From: Brevundimonas sp.
GTDB taxonomy: Bacteria > Pseudomonadota > Alphaproteobacteria > Caulobacterales > Caulobacteraceae
Assembly: GCF_027487935.1 (NCBI RefSeq)
Contig: NZ_JAIYCP010000027.1
Span: 1-39,241 of the forward strand
Reading direction: 5' to 3'
Length of the DNA stretch: 39,241 nucleotides
Shown: piece by piece, positions 25,803 through 34,187 of the stretch
How the letters are laid out: each line of letters begins with the position of its first letter
Position numbering within the stretch: position 1 is the stretch's first letter
The notes under the pieces: model-generated
Databases searched by the model: none
The model's input: the letters and a program-made list of their open reading frames with translations, nothing else
What the model was told of the DNA's origin: nothing
Translations under genes and position numbers: made by a program

Positions 25803-27071
25803 ATGAACGCCTCACTCGTCGCCTTTTTCGCCGCTTCGGTGGTCGCCATCCTGGCCCTCGTCTGGGCCCTGATGGAGCGGCGTCGCGCCTCCGCCGCCGA
25901 TACGCGGGCGTGGGAGCTGCGCGAACGCTATGCCGAGACCGAGGCCCGGATGCGGCTGTTCGAGGATCAGGCCACGACCTCGACGGAGCTGCTGCGCGCC
26001 CAGGCAGCGCAATCCGCGACCACGGTGGCCGAGGAACTGCTCAAACGCACCGATGAGACCTTCCGCAATCGCGAACTGATGGCCCAGCAGCGGATGGAGG
26101 CCCAGCTCAAGCCGGTCGCCGATACGCTCGCCAAATTCCAGGAGCATGTCGCCGCGCTGGAGAAGGTCCGCTCCGAGGAGACCGGCGGGCTGAAGGAACA
26201 GCTGGCCCTGCTGATGACGGCCTCGACCGCCACCCGCGACGAGGCCCGGCGCCTGACCGAGGCCCTGCGCGGCAACACCGGCCGCCGCGGCCGCTGGGGC
26301 GAACAGACCTGCCGCAATGTGCTCGAGGCCGCCGGCATGGCCGGCCGGTTCGATTTCGAGGAACAGTCCTCGACCGCCGATGATGCCGGCCGCCAGCAGC
26401 GCCCGGACTTCGTCGTCCGCCTGCCCGGCGGCGGCATGTTCGTGATCGACGCCAAGGTCTCGCTGGCCTTCGGTGACGAGGCTGACGGCGACGAGGAGGC
26501 CCGGGCCAGGGCGGCCTCGCTGCGCACCGCCGCCAGTATGAAGACCCACGTGCGCCAGCTGTCGTCCAAGGCCTATCAGGACCAGTTCAAGCCCAGCCCC
26601 GACTTCGTCGCCATGTTCGTGCCCGGCGACGCCTTCCTCGCCGCGGCCCTGGATCACGAGCCCGATCTGATGACCACGGCCATGGCCTCGCGCGTTGTCA
26701 TCGTCACCCCGACCACCCTGTTCGCCCTGTGCAAGGCCGTCGCCTACGGCTGGCGGGCGGAAGAGCAGGCGAAGAACGCCGAGGACGTCGCGAAGCTCGG
26801 CAAGGAGCTCTACAAACGCCTCTCGGTCATGGGCGGGCACGCCGCCGCCGTCGGGCGCGCGCTCGATACGGCCGTCGGCAAATACAATCAGTTCGTCGGC
26901 TCGCTGGAGAGCCAGGTCATGGTCTCCGCCCGCCGCTTCGAGGACCTGCAGGTCGACCATGAGGGCAAGGACCTGGGCGAACTGGCCCCGATTGAATCCG
27001 CCGCGCGGGCGCTCAGCCGGCCCGAGCTGACCGTGGGCGAGGCACCGCCGGCGGCCCTGCCCGGGGTCTGA
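25803..27071 (+). CDS. rmuC: DNA recombination protein RmuC
   Basis: A 422-residue member of the RmuC family, linked to limiting recombination between inverted repeats. An N-terminal membrane helix (about 4-22) is followed by a long coiled coil (about 30-170) and a nuclease-fold domain of the PD-(D/E)XK type beginning GRRGRWGEQTCRNVLEAAGM, with RPDFVVRLPGGGMFVIDAKVSL holding the catalytic Asp and Lys. Then come FVPGDAFLAAALDHEPDL and VIVTPTTLFALCKAVAYGW, both typical. The ATG at 25803 follows AAGGAACGG. The family role is notable because two long inverted repeats lie within 6 kb upstream, though no functional link is shown. Confidence 0.94.
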   Translation: MNASLVAFFAASVVAILALVWALMERRRASAADTRAWELRERYAETEARMRLFEDQATTSTELLRAQAAQSATTVAEELLKRTDETFRNRELMAQQRMEAQLKPVADTLAKFQEHVAALEKVRSEETGGLKEQLALLMTASTATRDEARRLTEALRGNTGRRGRWGEQTCRNVLEAAGMAGRFDFEEQSSTADDAGRQQRPDFVVRLPGGGMFVIDAKVSLAFGDEADGDEEARARAASLRTAASMKTHVRQLSSKAYQDQFKPSPDFVAMFVPGDAFLAAALDHEPDLMTTAMASRVVIVTPTTLFALCKAVAYGWRAEEQAKNAEDVAKLGKELYKRLSVMGGHAAAVGRALDTAVGKYNQFVGSLESQVMVSARRFEDLQVDHEGKDLGELAPIESAARALSRPELTVGEAPPAALPGV

Positions 27072-27092
27072 TTTTTTTCAGGACAAGCACGC

Positions 27093-27120
27093 TTGACACG
27101 GCGGCCCGGTGTTGTAAAAC
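27093..27120 (+). promoter_or_regulatory. Sigma-70-type promoter of the membrane-protein/XRE operon
   Basis: TTGACA (27093-27098) and TAAAAC (27115-27120) are separated by 16 bases. A ribosome site AGGGAG lies at 27138-27143, 7-8 bases before the ATG at 27151. The perfect -35 box is unusual in this window. Confidence 0.6.
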
Positions 27121-27123
27121 ACC
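27108..27123. promoter_or_regulatory. Palindromic operator candidate over the -10 box
   Basis: GGTGTTGTAAAACACC consists of GGTGTT and its exact complement AACACC around GTAA. It covers the -10 box of an operon that encodes a small XRE-type repressor, so auto-repression is a reasonable guess. Confidence 0.5.
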
Positions 27124-27150
27124 CTTGTCAAATCGACAGGGAGCCTTGTC

Positions 27151-27600
27151 ATGAACGACCCATCCCGGCCCAGGCGTCCGCACGGACCCGGTGCCTATCT
27201 GCTGTATATCGTCGTCTGCCTGGTTCTGGGTGGCCTGGCGGGCGCGGCCAGCGCCATCCTCGGCGACCAGCCGGGGCCGGTCGGTACAGCCGTGACGGCG
27301 GCCCTGGTGACAGCCGCCATGGCCGCGGGTTTCACGGCCTGCCTGTGGTGGTGGCGGGGCATCGACGAGGCTGCCCGCGAGGCTCACAAATGGGCCTGGT
27401 GGTGGGGAGGGACGGGCGGGATGGCCGTCGGCATCGTGTTGCTGCTGACCCTGATGCTGCGGGCCGAGGACCAATCGCTGTCCGCCAAACTCGGCTCGAC
27501 CCCCGCCGACATCTTCGTCTCGGGCATGATGTGCATCCTGTTGTTCCAGCTGGCGGGCTATTCGCTGGCCTGGGCCGGCTGGTGGCTCAAGCACCGCTAG
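27151..27600 (+). CDS. Four-helix membrane protein of unknown function, first gene of an XRE-linked operon
   Basis: A 149-residue protein with four predicted membrane segments (about 16-36, 46-66, 86-104 and 121-142) joined by short loops; the second helix is followed by LWWWRGIDEAAREAHKWAWWWGG, strikingly rich in tryptophan. I do not recognise a family by name; similar small membrane proteins often sit next to short XRE regulators. The gene has its own promoter with a palindrome over the -10 box and a good ribosome site. The XRE gene begins 10 bases after its stop, so the two are co-transcribed. Confidence 0.85.
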   Translation: MNDPSRPRRPHGPGAYLLYIVVCLVLGGLAGAASAILGDQPGPVGTAVTAALVTAAMAAGFTACLWWWRGIDEAAREAHKWAWWWGGTGGMAVGIVLLLTLMLRAEDQSLSAKLGSTPADIFVSGMMCILLFQLAGYSLAWAGWWLKHR

Positions 27601-27610
27601 GAGCGACCCG

Positions 27611-27802
27611 ATGAACAACCGCCTCAAGGTGCTGCGTGCCGAACGCGACTGGAGCCAGGCCGACCTCGCCGACCAGCTCGGCGTCTCGCGCCAGACCGTC
27701 AATGCCCTCGAGACGGGTCGCTATGACCCGTCCCTGCCGCTGGCCTTCAGGATCGCAAGGGTCTTCGGCCAACCCATCGAATCCATCTTCACGGAGGACT
27801 GA
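27611..27802 (+). CDS. Small XRE-family transcriptional regulator (63 aa)
   Basis: A single-domain Cro/C1-type helix-turn-helix protein with no ligand domain. Helices 2 and 3 of the DNA-binding unit are SQADLADQLGVSRQTVNALETGRYDPSLPLAFRIA (about residues 15-49), and it ends PIESIFTED. These YgzD-like regulators are commonly paired with membrane proteins whose genes they repress. Here it is flanked on both sides by membrane-protein genes, 10 bases after the first and two bases before the second. GGAG lies nine bases before its ATG. It probably binds the palindrome at 27108-27123. Confidence 0.93.
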   Translation: MNNRLKVLRAERDWSQADLADQLGVSRQTVNALETGRYDPSLPLAFRIARVFGQPIESIFTED

Positions 27803-27804
27803 TC

Positions 27805-28392
27805 ATGAATGCCAGTCTTGAAGCCCCCCGCCCCTCGCTCCTGCGCAAGGCGGCCCTGTTGGTCCTGCTTGGCGCCCTCGGCGGTGCCTTCGGATACGCC
27901 TTTGCCACCCTCACAGACGGCTTTGTGACCCGCTGGGAGGATGATCTCGCCGTGTTCATGGCCGCGGCCATGATCGGGATCGGCGTCCTCAGCGCCTTTG
28001 TCGTCGCCACGCGCCCCTCCGATGTCCCCAAGGGTTGCGGCATCCTGCAGGTCATCGTCATGCTGCTCGCCGGCGTGATGTTCCTGCTGCCCATCTTCGG
28101 GACCGCCTGGGCCACGCCCGATGTCGTCTTCGGTGCCATTGCGGTGCTGCTGGCCGCCCAGAGCGTTGCCAATCTGATGCTCTGGCGCGCTGCCGACGAA
28201 ATGCTCCGTCGGGTCATGCTCGAGACCAGCGCCCTGGCCTTCTGGGCCGTGCAACTGGGCCTGTTCGTCTATGCCGCCGCCGAGCGGCTGGGGCTGATCG
28301 GCACCATCACCGGCTGGGGCCTGACGGGCATGCTGATGGGGGTCTATTTCATCGCCTCCATCGTCGCCTCCGCCCGCCGTGGCATTACCTGA
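27805..28392 (+). CDS. Multi-helix membrane protein of unknown function, third gene of the XRE operon
   Basis: A 195-residue protein with about five to six membrane helices (approximately 16-36, 50-66, 78-100, 106-122, 141-158 and 166-186). The segment SDVPKGCGILQVIVML and the acidic/basic patch LWRAADEMLRRVMLETSALAFW are the most distinctive parts. I cannot name its family. It starts two bases after the XRE stop codon with a GGAGG site eight bases before its ATG, so it is part of the same operon. A role as a transporter, a membrane stress protein or a toxin-like partner of the XRE protein are all open. Confidence 0.85.
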   Translation: MNASLEAPRPSLLRKAALLVLLGALGGAFGYAFATLTDGFVTRWEDDLAVFMAAAMIGIGVLSAFVVATRPSDVPKGCGILQVIVMLLAGVMFLLPIFGTAWATPDVVFGAIAVLLAAQSVANLMLWRAADEMLRRVMLETSALAFWAVQLGLFVYAAAERLGLIGTITGWGLTGMLMGVYFIASIVASARRGIT

Positions 28393-28438
28393 CCCGACCC
28401 CGAAATCGCCTCTCCCATACCTTTCAAGGATTGATCCC

Positions 28439-29410
28439 GTGACTGTTTCACATCGCCTCAAGTCCCTCTGCCGCACCGCCCTCGGGGCCGTCCTCGGCCT
28501 CGGCCTCGCCGGTGCTGTCGCCTTCCAGCCTGTCCAGGCCTTCGCCCAGGCGGTCGAGGTCGCGCCGGCCCCGGTCGCCGCACCCCGCGCGGTTCCGCAG
28601 GCCGAGGGTGCGGGCCCCGCGCTCTGGGTCGTCCGCGATGCGGACTCGACCCTCTATCTGTTCGGTACGGTCCACGTCCTGCGTCCGACCACCGCCTGGG
28701 GCTCCGCCCGCGTCGACGCGGCCTTCGACAGCGCCGACCAGGTCTGGTTCGAGATCTCCAATCCCGACGACCAGGCGGCGGTCATGCCCCTGGTCCAGCA
28801 GTACGGCCTGTCACCGACCCGTCCCCTGTCAAGCCTGCTGACCGCCGAGGAGATGACGGTCCTCAACACCATCGCCGCCTCTGCGGGCATGCCGGCCGGC
28901 CAGATCGATGTCTTTCGTCCCTGGCTCGCAGGACTGGTCCTTTCCGTCGCCCCGGTGATGAAGGCGGGCTACGAACCCCAGTCTGGCGTCGAACTGGTTC
29001 TGAAGGCGCGCGCGGAAGCCGCCGGAAAGCCCATCCAGGCGTTCGAGACCATCGACAAACAGGTCGGCATCCTCGCCGGGATGTCCGAAGCTGATCAGCT
29101 GGCCTCCCTCCGCATGCTGCTGGAGTCCTGGAGCGATAGCGCGGCCGAACTGGACCAGATGGTCGCCGCCTGGGCGTCCGGTGACGTGCAGCGCCTCGAG
29201 GAACTCGCGGTTACTGAAATGCAGACGGAAACTCCGGCCCTCTACGAAGCCCTGCTGGTTCGTCGCAACACCGACTGGGCCGACCAGATCCAGACCCTTC
29301 TGGCCGGTTCCGGGACCGTCTTCATCGCCGTCGGTGCCGCCCACCTCGCCGGCGACAACAGTGTCCAGGAAATCCTCGGGGACCGGGGGGTTACGGTAAC
29401 CCGGGAATAG
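28439..29410 (+). CDS. TraB/GumN family protein
   Basis: An exported protein of 323 residues, signal peptide ending AFAQA near residue 38. The N-terminal family motif is LWVVRDADSTLYLFGTVHVL, with H79 in the conserved G-x-x-H, and the C-terminal one is GTVFIAVGAAHLAGDNSVQEIL. The family is related to TIKI metalloproteases, so a peptidase activity is possible but unproven. The start is GTG at 28439, ten bases after AAGGA, which gives a proper signal peptide; a longer reading from 28379 would overlap the upstream gene. It follows the membrane-protein operon by 46 bases and may be co-transcribed with it. Confidence 0.9.
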   Translation: MTVSHRLKSLCRTALGAVLGLGLAGAVAFQPVQAFAQAVEVAPAPVAAPRAVPQAEGAGPALWVVRDADSTLYLFGTVHVLRPTTAWGSARVDAAFDSADQVWFEISNPDDQAAVMPLVQQYGLSPTRPLSSLLTAEEMTVLNTIAASAGMPAGQIDVFRPWLAGLVLSVAPVMKAGYEPQSGVELVLKARAEAAGKPIQAFETIDKQVGILAGMSEADQLASLRMLLESWSDSAAELDQMVAAWASGDVQRLEELAVTEMQTETPALYEALLVRRNTDWADQIQTLLAGSGTVFIAVGAAHLAGDNSVQEILGDRGVTVTRE

Positions 29411-29418
29411 GCTGCGGC

Positions 29419-29492
29419 TGGAGCGGGCGGCGGGAATCGAACCCGCACGAAAAGCTTGGGAAGCTTTCAGGCTACCACTACATCACGCCCGC
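29419..29492 (-). tRNA. tRNA-Gly, anticodon CCC
   Basis: The minus strand folds into a standard cloverleaf of 74 bases. The acceptor stem is GCGGGCG/CGCCCGC, the D arm contains the short loop typical of tRNA-Gly, the anticodon stem AAAGC/GCTTT holds loop TTCCCAA (anticodon CCC), and the T arm contains GGTTCGATTCC. The discriminator base is T and the CCA end is encoded. It is read against the flanking TraB/GumN gene. Confidence 0.95.
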
Positions 29493-29534
29493 GGAGCCGG
29501 CGCAGCCTTAGGGCCAACGGCGGCCGGCATCAAG

Positions 29535-29570
29535 ACGGGACGGCTCGCAGGGGCCGTCCCGTTTCGCTTT
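29535..29570 (+). terminator. Hairpin terminator after the TraB/GumN gene
   Basis: ACGGGACGGC (29535-29544) pairs with GCCGTCCCGT (29553-29562) and is followed by TTCGCTTT. It points along + and lies just before the convergent amidohydrolase stop; the minus-strand side has no T-run. Confidence 0.7.
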
Positions 29571-29575
29571 CAGCC

Positions 29576-31231
29576 TCAGTCGGCGCGATAGACCACCACG
29601 CCGTCCACCACCGTGAGGGTGGCGCGACCCTTGGGAATGTCGGCGGCGGGCGCGGTCATCAGATCGACCGAGAAGGCCGTGAAGTCGGCCCGTTTGCCGA
29701 CCTCGATGGTTCCCAGCTCGTCCTCCCGGAAGCTGGCGTAAGCCGGCCAGAGGGTGAACATCTTCAGGGCCGTGGCCCGGTCGACGGCCTCGCCGGCGCG
29801 CCAGTCGGGGCCCTGGAAGCCTTCCAGATCGGCACGGGCGACGGCCGCATAGAATTCGATCAGCGGGTCGCCGCGCTCCACCGGTGCATCCGATCCCCCG
29901 ACGACGATCACCCCCATGTCGACCAGGCTGTGCCAGGCATAGGCCCCATCCAGCCGGGCGTCGCCGAGGCGGGCGGGAGCAAAATGCAGGTCGCCGATGG
30001 CGTGGCTGGGCTGCATCGAGGCGATGATCGGCAGGTGCTGGAACCAGTGATAGTCGGACGGCCGCAGGATCTGGGCATGTTCGATACGCCAGCGCACATC
30101 GTCGCCGTGAGGCCGGTCAGCAGCAGGCACGGCGTTCAGGGCCTGCTGGTACCACTCGGCGACCGAGGCATTGCCGCGATCGCCGATGGCATGTGTGGCG
30201 ACCTGGATGCCGCCGCGCAGGGCCGCCTCATACAGGGGGATGATTTCATCGCCGGTGATCTGCATCAGGCCGGTGGTCCCGGGCCGGTCGGCATAGGGTT
30301 CGAACAGGGCGGCGCCGCGCGAGCCGAGGGCCCCGTCGGCATAGTATTTGATCGCCCGGGTGATGATCCGCCCATCCGCCACGCTGCGCGGGCCGCCCGC
30401 GATCAGGGCGGCGGCGCCGTCCGGGGTGACGCTGTTGTAGATGCGCAGAGGCGCTTCGCCCGCCTCGGCCATGGCCTCCAGCAGGGGAATGTCCCGCCAC
30501 GGCGCGCTCATGAAATGGACGCCGGTCCAGCCATAGGCGGCCTCGACGCGGAAGCCGGCGCGATAGGCGTCGCGCAGGGCCTCGGGATCGGTCTGCGGCA
30601 GCAAGCCGGCGACCAGTTGCTCGGCGGCATCGACCAGCAGGCCGGTCGGCCGTCCGTCCGGGCCCTTGAGAATCTCCCCGCCCGACGGTGCCGCCGTCGA
30701 GGCGTCGACCCCGGCGGCGGCGAGGGCCGTTGAGGAGGCGACCACGGCGTGGCCGTCCGACCGGCTCAGCAGCACGATCCGTCCCGGCGCAGCGGCGTCG
30801 AGGTCGGCGGCGGTCAGGAAACGTGCTTCCGGCCAGTGGGTCTCGATCCAGCCGCGCCCGACGATGGGGCCCTCCGGATGGGCCTCGGCCCAGGCGGTCA
30901 GTCGCGCCATGGCCTCGGCCACCGAAGCCGAGCCCTCGAGGTTCAGGGTCAATTCGCGCCAGCCGATGCCGTCGAGGTGGGCGTGGCCGTCGGTGAAGCC
31001 GGGGAACAGCGTCGCGCCCCGGAGGTCGAGCGTCTCGGCGTATGCGAATGCCGGAAGCCCCGCTTCGGTGCCGACATAGGCGATCCGCCCGTCCTGGACG
31101 AGCACCACCTCGGCCGTCGGCTGCGCAGCCACGCCGGTGTAGATCGTCCCGCCCCGGATAAGCAGCTCCTGGGCCTGGGAACTCCAGGCGGCGGACGCGA
31201 GCAGAAGGGCGAGCGTAAGGGGACGGATCAT
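29576..31231 (-). CDS. Exported amidohydrolase (YtcJ-like)
   Basis: A 551-residue metal-dependent hydrolase with a signal peptide (cleavage near SSQAQ). The metal-binding H83-x-H85 is in GFTDGHAHLDG, further ligands fall in ATHAIGDRGN and RIEHAQILRP, and the last aspartate is in GGSDAPVERGDPL. The C-terminal GTIEVGKRADFTAFSVDL is the usual amidohydrolase-3 end. Family members remove formyl or amide groups from varied small molecules; the substrate is unknown. It is on the same strand as the FadJ-type gene, separated by 75 bases that carry a strong hairpin. Confidence 0.92.
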   Translation of the reverse strand: MIRPLTLALLLASAAWSSQAQELLIRGGTIYTGVAAQPTAEVVLVQDGRIAYVGTEAGLPAFAYAETLDLRGATLFPGFTDGHAHLDGIGWRELTLNLEGSASVAEAMARLTAWAEAHPEGPIVGRGWIETHWPEARFLTAADLDAAAPGRIVLLSRSDGHAVVASSTALAAAGVDASTAAPSGGEILKGPDGRPTGLLVDAAEQLVAGLLPQTDPEALRDAYRAGFRVEAAYGWTGVHFMSAPWRDIPLLEAMAEAGEAPLRIYNSVTPDGAAALIAGGPRSVADGRIITRAIKYYADGALGSRGAALFEPYADRPGTTGLMQITGDEIIPLYEAALRGGIQVATHAIGDRGNASVAEWYQQALNAVPAADRPHGDDVRWRIEHAQILRPSDYHWFQHLPIIASMQPSHAIGDLHFAPARLGDARLDGAYAWHSLVDMGVIVVGGSDAPVERGDPLIEFYAAVARADLEGFQGPDWRAGEAVDRATALKMFTLWPAYASFREDELGTIEVGKRADFTAFSVDLMTAPAADIPKGRATLTVVDGVVVYRAD

Positions 31232-31261
31232 GCAGCGGCTCCCGGTTGCAGGAGCGACGGG

Positions 31262-31299
31262 TGGAGCCGAATGCCGCCGGCGTCAAGCCGGCGGCTCCA
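31262..31299. repeat. Strong hairpin between fadJ and the amidohydrolase gene
   Basis: GCCGCCGGC and GCCGGCGGC pair perfectly around GTCAA (31273-31295), extended by an outer GGAGCC/GGCTCC pair. No T-run follows, so it may terminate with Rho or reduce expression of the downstream amidohydrolase. Confidence 0.6.
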
Positions 31300-31306
31300 T
31301 ACCTGC

Positions 31307-33484
31307 CTAGGCTGCGGCCTTCTGCTTCCCGGCGAAGTTTCCGTAGAAGGTCTCGCCTTTGGCGGCCATGTCGCGCAGCAGCTGCGGCACCTTGAAACGG
31401 TCGCCGTAGCGGGCGGCATAGTCGTCGGCCTGGGCCACGAAGGCCTTGAGCCCCGTCTGGTCGATCATGGTGATCGGCCCGCCGGTCCAGGGTGCGAAGC
31501 CCCAGGCCAGGATAGCCCCCACATCAGCTTCACGCGGGTCGTCGATGACGCCCTCTTCCCAGCACCGGGCGACCTCGACCGCCTGCCGGTACAGCAGACG
31601 CTGCTTCTGGTCCTCGACCAGCTCCGGCGTGGAGTCATTGATCTTCACCGGAGCCAGCTCGGCCAGACCGGCCCAGATCTTCTTGGGCTTCTGGTCATAG
31701 TCATAGAAGCCCATGCCGTTCTTGCGGCCGTAGCGGCCCAGCTCCTCGACCATCTTCTGGACGATCTGCGAGCCGGGCAGGGGCTGGTATTTGTCGCCGA
31801 GGTCGAGCGCGGTCTGTTTCGCGATCTTGACCGACAGGTCCAGGGCCACGTCGTCGTGCATTTCCAGCGGCCCGCGCGGCATGCCGGTCATGCGGCCGAT
31901 ATTGTCGATCAGGGCGGGGGCATAGCCCTCTTCCAGCATGGCCATGCCCTCGGCGACATAGGTGCCGAAGCAGCGCGAGGTGTAGAAGCCGCGGCCGTCG
32001 TTGACGACGATCGGGGTCTTCTTGATCTTCATGATGTAGTCCAGCGACCGGGCGATCGCCGCCTCGCCGGTCTTCTCGCCGAGGATGGCCTCGACCAGCA
32101 TCATCTTGTCGACGGGCGAGAAGAAGTGGATGCCGATGAAGTCCTCGGGCCGGACGCTGGCCTCGGCCAGGCCGGTGATCGGCAGGGTCGAGGTGTTGGA
32201 GCCGAACACGGCACCGGGGGCCAGCTGGGCCTCGGCGCGCTTCGTCACATCCGCCTTGATCTCGCGGTTCTCGAACACGGCCTCGATGACCAGGTCCGAG
32301 CCCTTGATCAGGTCATAGTCGGTCGTCGCGGTGACCGAACCCAGCAGGGCGTCATACTTGTCCTGCGTGATCTGGCCCTTGGACAGACGCTTCTTCAGCA
32401 GGTCGGCGACGTGGGCCTTGCCCTTGTCGGCGTCTTCCTGGGTGCGGTCGATCAGGATGGTCTCGATCCCGGCCAGGGCCTGCACATAGGCAATGCCGGC
32501 GCCCATCATGCCGGCACCGATGACGGTGACCTTCTTCGGATCGGATTTCGGCACGCCCGCCGGACGGACGGCACCCTTGTCGAGCTCCTGCTTCGACAGG
32601 AACAGGCTGCGGATCATGGCCTGGGCCTGCGGGGTCATCAGGGTCTTGATGAAGTAGCGGGTCTCGATGCGCAGGGCCGCGTCCATGGGGACCTGAATCC
32701 CCTCATAGACGGCCTTCATCAGGTTCAGCACGGCGGGATAGTTCCCGTAAGACTGTTTGCGCAGCATGGCGTTGCCGACGAGGAAACTCTGGATGCCGGC
32801 GGGGTGGTAGGGGCCGCCACCGGGCTGTTTGAAGCCCTTGTCGTCCCAGGGCTGCACGGCCTTGCCGCCGCCCTTGATCCACGCCTTCGCCGCGTCGACT
32901 TCCGTGCCCCTGGCGACCACTTCATGGACCACGCCTGCGCCCCTGGCGTCGTTCGGACGCCAGGACGAGCCGGCGCTCATCGCCGTCATCGCCGCCTGAA
33001 CGCCGATCAGGCGCGTCAGCCGCTGGGTGCCGCCGCCGCCGGGGAAGAGGCCGACCTTGATCTCCGGCAGTCCGAGCTGGATCTTCGAGTCATCGGCGAC
33101 CACGCGATAGTGGCAGGCCAGCGTCAGTTCCAGACCGCCGCCCAGCGCCAGGCCGTTGATCGCCGCGGCGACCGGCTTGCCGCAGGTCTCCAGCGCGCGC
33201 AGGGCTCCGTTCAGCTTCCAGCCCGCATCCCAGGCTTCCTGCAGCGAACCACCGGCCAGCATACCGCCGGCCATGTCGCCCAGGTCAGCGCCGGCGCAGA
33301 AGCCGCTCGCCTTGCCCGAAGTCAGGACGGCACCCTTGATGGCGTCGTCGGTCTTCACCCGTTCGATCCATTGCGGGATCTCGGCCATCACGCCCGAGGT
33401 CAGAGTGTTCATCGACCGCCCGGGGACGTCGAAGGTGATCAGGGCGATGCCGTCGGCATCCACGTCGATCTTGAAGTTTTCCAT
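31307..33484 (-). CDS. fadJ: Bifunctional enoyl-CoA hydratase / 3-hydroxyacyl-CoA dehydrogenase (FadJ type)
   Basis: Carries out two steps of fatty-acid beta-oxidation. Of 725 residues, the N-terminal crotonase domain (about 1-200) has the oxyanion motif GFCAGADLGDM and catalytic E119 (NGLALGGGLEL) and E141 (GLPEIKVGLFPGGGGTQRL). The NAD-binding motif VIGAGMMGAG is at 321-330, and GIHFFSPVDKMMLVE marks the dehydrogenase domain. The ATG at 33484 follows GAAGGAAG. It forms an operon with the upstream isonitrile-hydratase-like gene (17-base gap) and a thiolase. FadB and FadJ forms are hard to separate by eye. Confidence 0.94.
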   Translation of the reverse strand: MENFKIDVDADGIALITFDVPGRSMNTLTSGVMAEIPQWIERVKTDDAIKGAVLTSGKASGFCAGADLGDMAGGMLAGGSLQEAWDAGWKLNGALRALETCGKPVAAAINGLALGGGLELTLACHYRVVADDSKIQLGLPEIKVGLFPGGGGTQRLTRLIGVQAAMTAMSAGSSWRPNDARGAGVVHEVVARGTEVDAAKAWIKGGGKAVQPWDDKGFKQPGGGPYHPAGIQSFLVGNAMLRKQSYGNYPAVLNLMKAVYEGIQVPMDAALRIETRYFIKTLMTPQAQAMIRSLFLSKQELDKGAVRPAGVPKSDPKKVTVIGAGMMGAGIAYVQALAGIETILIDRTQEDADKGKAHVADLLKKRLSKGQITQDKYDALLGSVTATTDYDLIKGSDLVIEAVFENREIKADVTKRAEAQLAPGAVFGSNTSTLPITGLAEASVRPEDFIGIHFFSPVDKMMLVEAILGEKTGEAAIARSLDYIMKIKKTPIVVNDGRGFYTSRCFGTYVAEGMAMLEEGYAPALIDNIGRMTGMPRGPLEMHDDVALDLSVKIAKQTALDLGDKYQPLPGSQIVQKMVEELGRYGRKNGMGFYDYDQKPKKIWAGLAELAPVKINDSTPELVEDQKQRLLYRQAVEVARCWEEGVIDDPREADVGAILAWGFAPWTGGPITMIDQTGLKAFVAQADDYAARYGDRFKVPQLLRDMAAKGETFYGNFAGKQKAAA

Positions 33485-33501
33485 CGGTCTTCCTTCGGGT
33501 T

Positions 33502-34173
33502 TCAAGCGGCAGCCAGGGCGGCCGAAATTTCGTTTTTGAATTCCGCGGCACGGACCGCGTAGAAGGCTTTAACTTGGTCCGAGACCTCGACAGACGCGCT
33601 GTCGGGCGATCCGGCGGCAAACGGGGGCTCGGGGTCGTATTCCGTCGCCAGCTGGATGCGCTGGGCGGCTTGCGGCGAGGCGATCTCGGCGGCCACGGTC
33701 AGGGCGAAATCGATGCCGGCCGTAACGCCTCCGCCGGTGATGACGTCGCCGTCACGAACCACCCGCCCTTGCTGCGGGATCGCACCGACCAACGGTAGCA
33801 GATGATGATAGGCCCAGTGTGTCGTCGCGCGCCGCCCCCGCAGCAACCCGGCCGCGCCCAGCAAAAAGGCTCCGGTGCAGACGGAGGTCACGTAGCGGGC
33901 GGACTGTCCCGCCGCACGCACGAACGCCAGTGTCTCCTCATCCCGGATGGCCGCACCGACGCCGAACCCGCCGGGGACGCAGATCATGTCCAGTGCCGGG
34001 GCTTGGGCGAAGGTGCCGGTCGGGACCAGCCCCAGTCCGCAGTCGGACGGGACCGGCGCGAGGGTCCGGGCGAGGATGTGGGTCGTTGCGCCCGGGACGC
34101 GATGCAGCATCTGCAGCGGACCGGTGAAATCCAGCTGCGTGACGTTCGGAAACAGGACGAATCCGATCTGCAT
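33502..34173 (-). CDS. DJ-1/PfpI family protein, isonitrile hydratase (InhA) type
   Basis: A 223-residue protein of the DJ-1/PfpI superfamily. The pattern LDFTGPLQ with D15 and the nucleophile elbow [10 protein letters not shown] with C99-T100 match the catalytic residues of Pseudomonas isonitrile hydratase InhA (Asp17, Cys101, Thr102) in spacing. [11 protein letters not shown] and TTHWAYH are other family segments. InhA hydrates isocyanides to N-formamides; the true substrate here is unknown. A Glu- and Ala-rich C-terminal tail extends about 25 residues past the usual end. It sits between a thiolase (14-base gap) and the FadJ gene (17-base gap), so it is part of a beta-oxidation operon. The ATG at 34173 gives the normal start. 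Confidence 0.88.
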   Translation of the reverse strand: MQIGFVLFPNVTQLDFTGPLQMLHRVPGATTHILARTLAPVPSDCGLGLVPTGTFAQAPALDMICVPGGFGVGAAIRDEETLAFVRAAGQSARYVTSVCTGAFLLGAAGLLRGRRATTHWAYHHLLPLVGAIPQQGRVVRDGDVITGGGVTAGIDFALTVAAEIASPQAAQRIQLATEYDPEPPFAAGSPDSASVEVSDQVKAFYAVRAAEFKNEISAALAAA

Positions 34174-34187
34174 CGGTGTTCCCGTGC

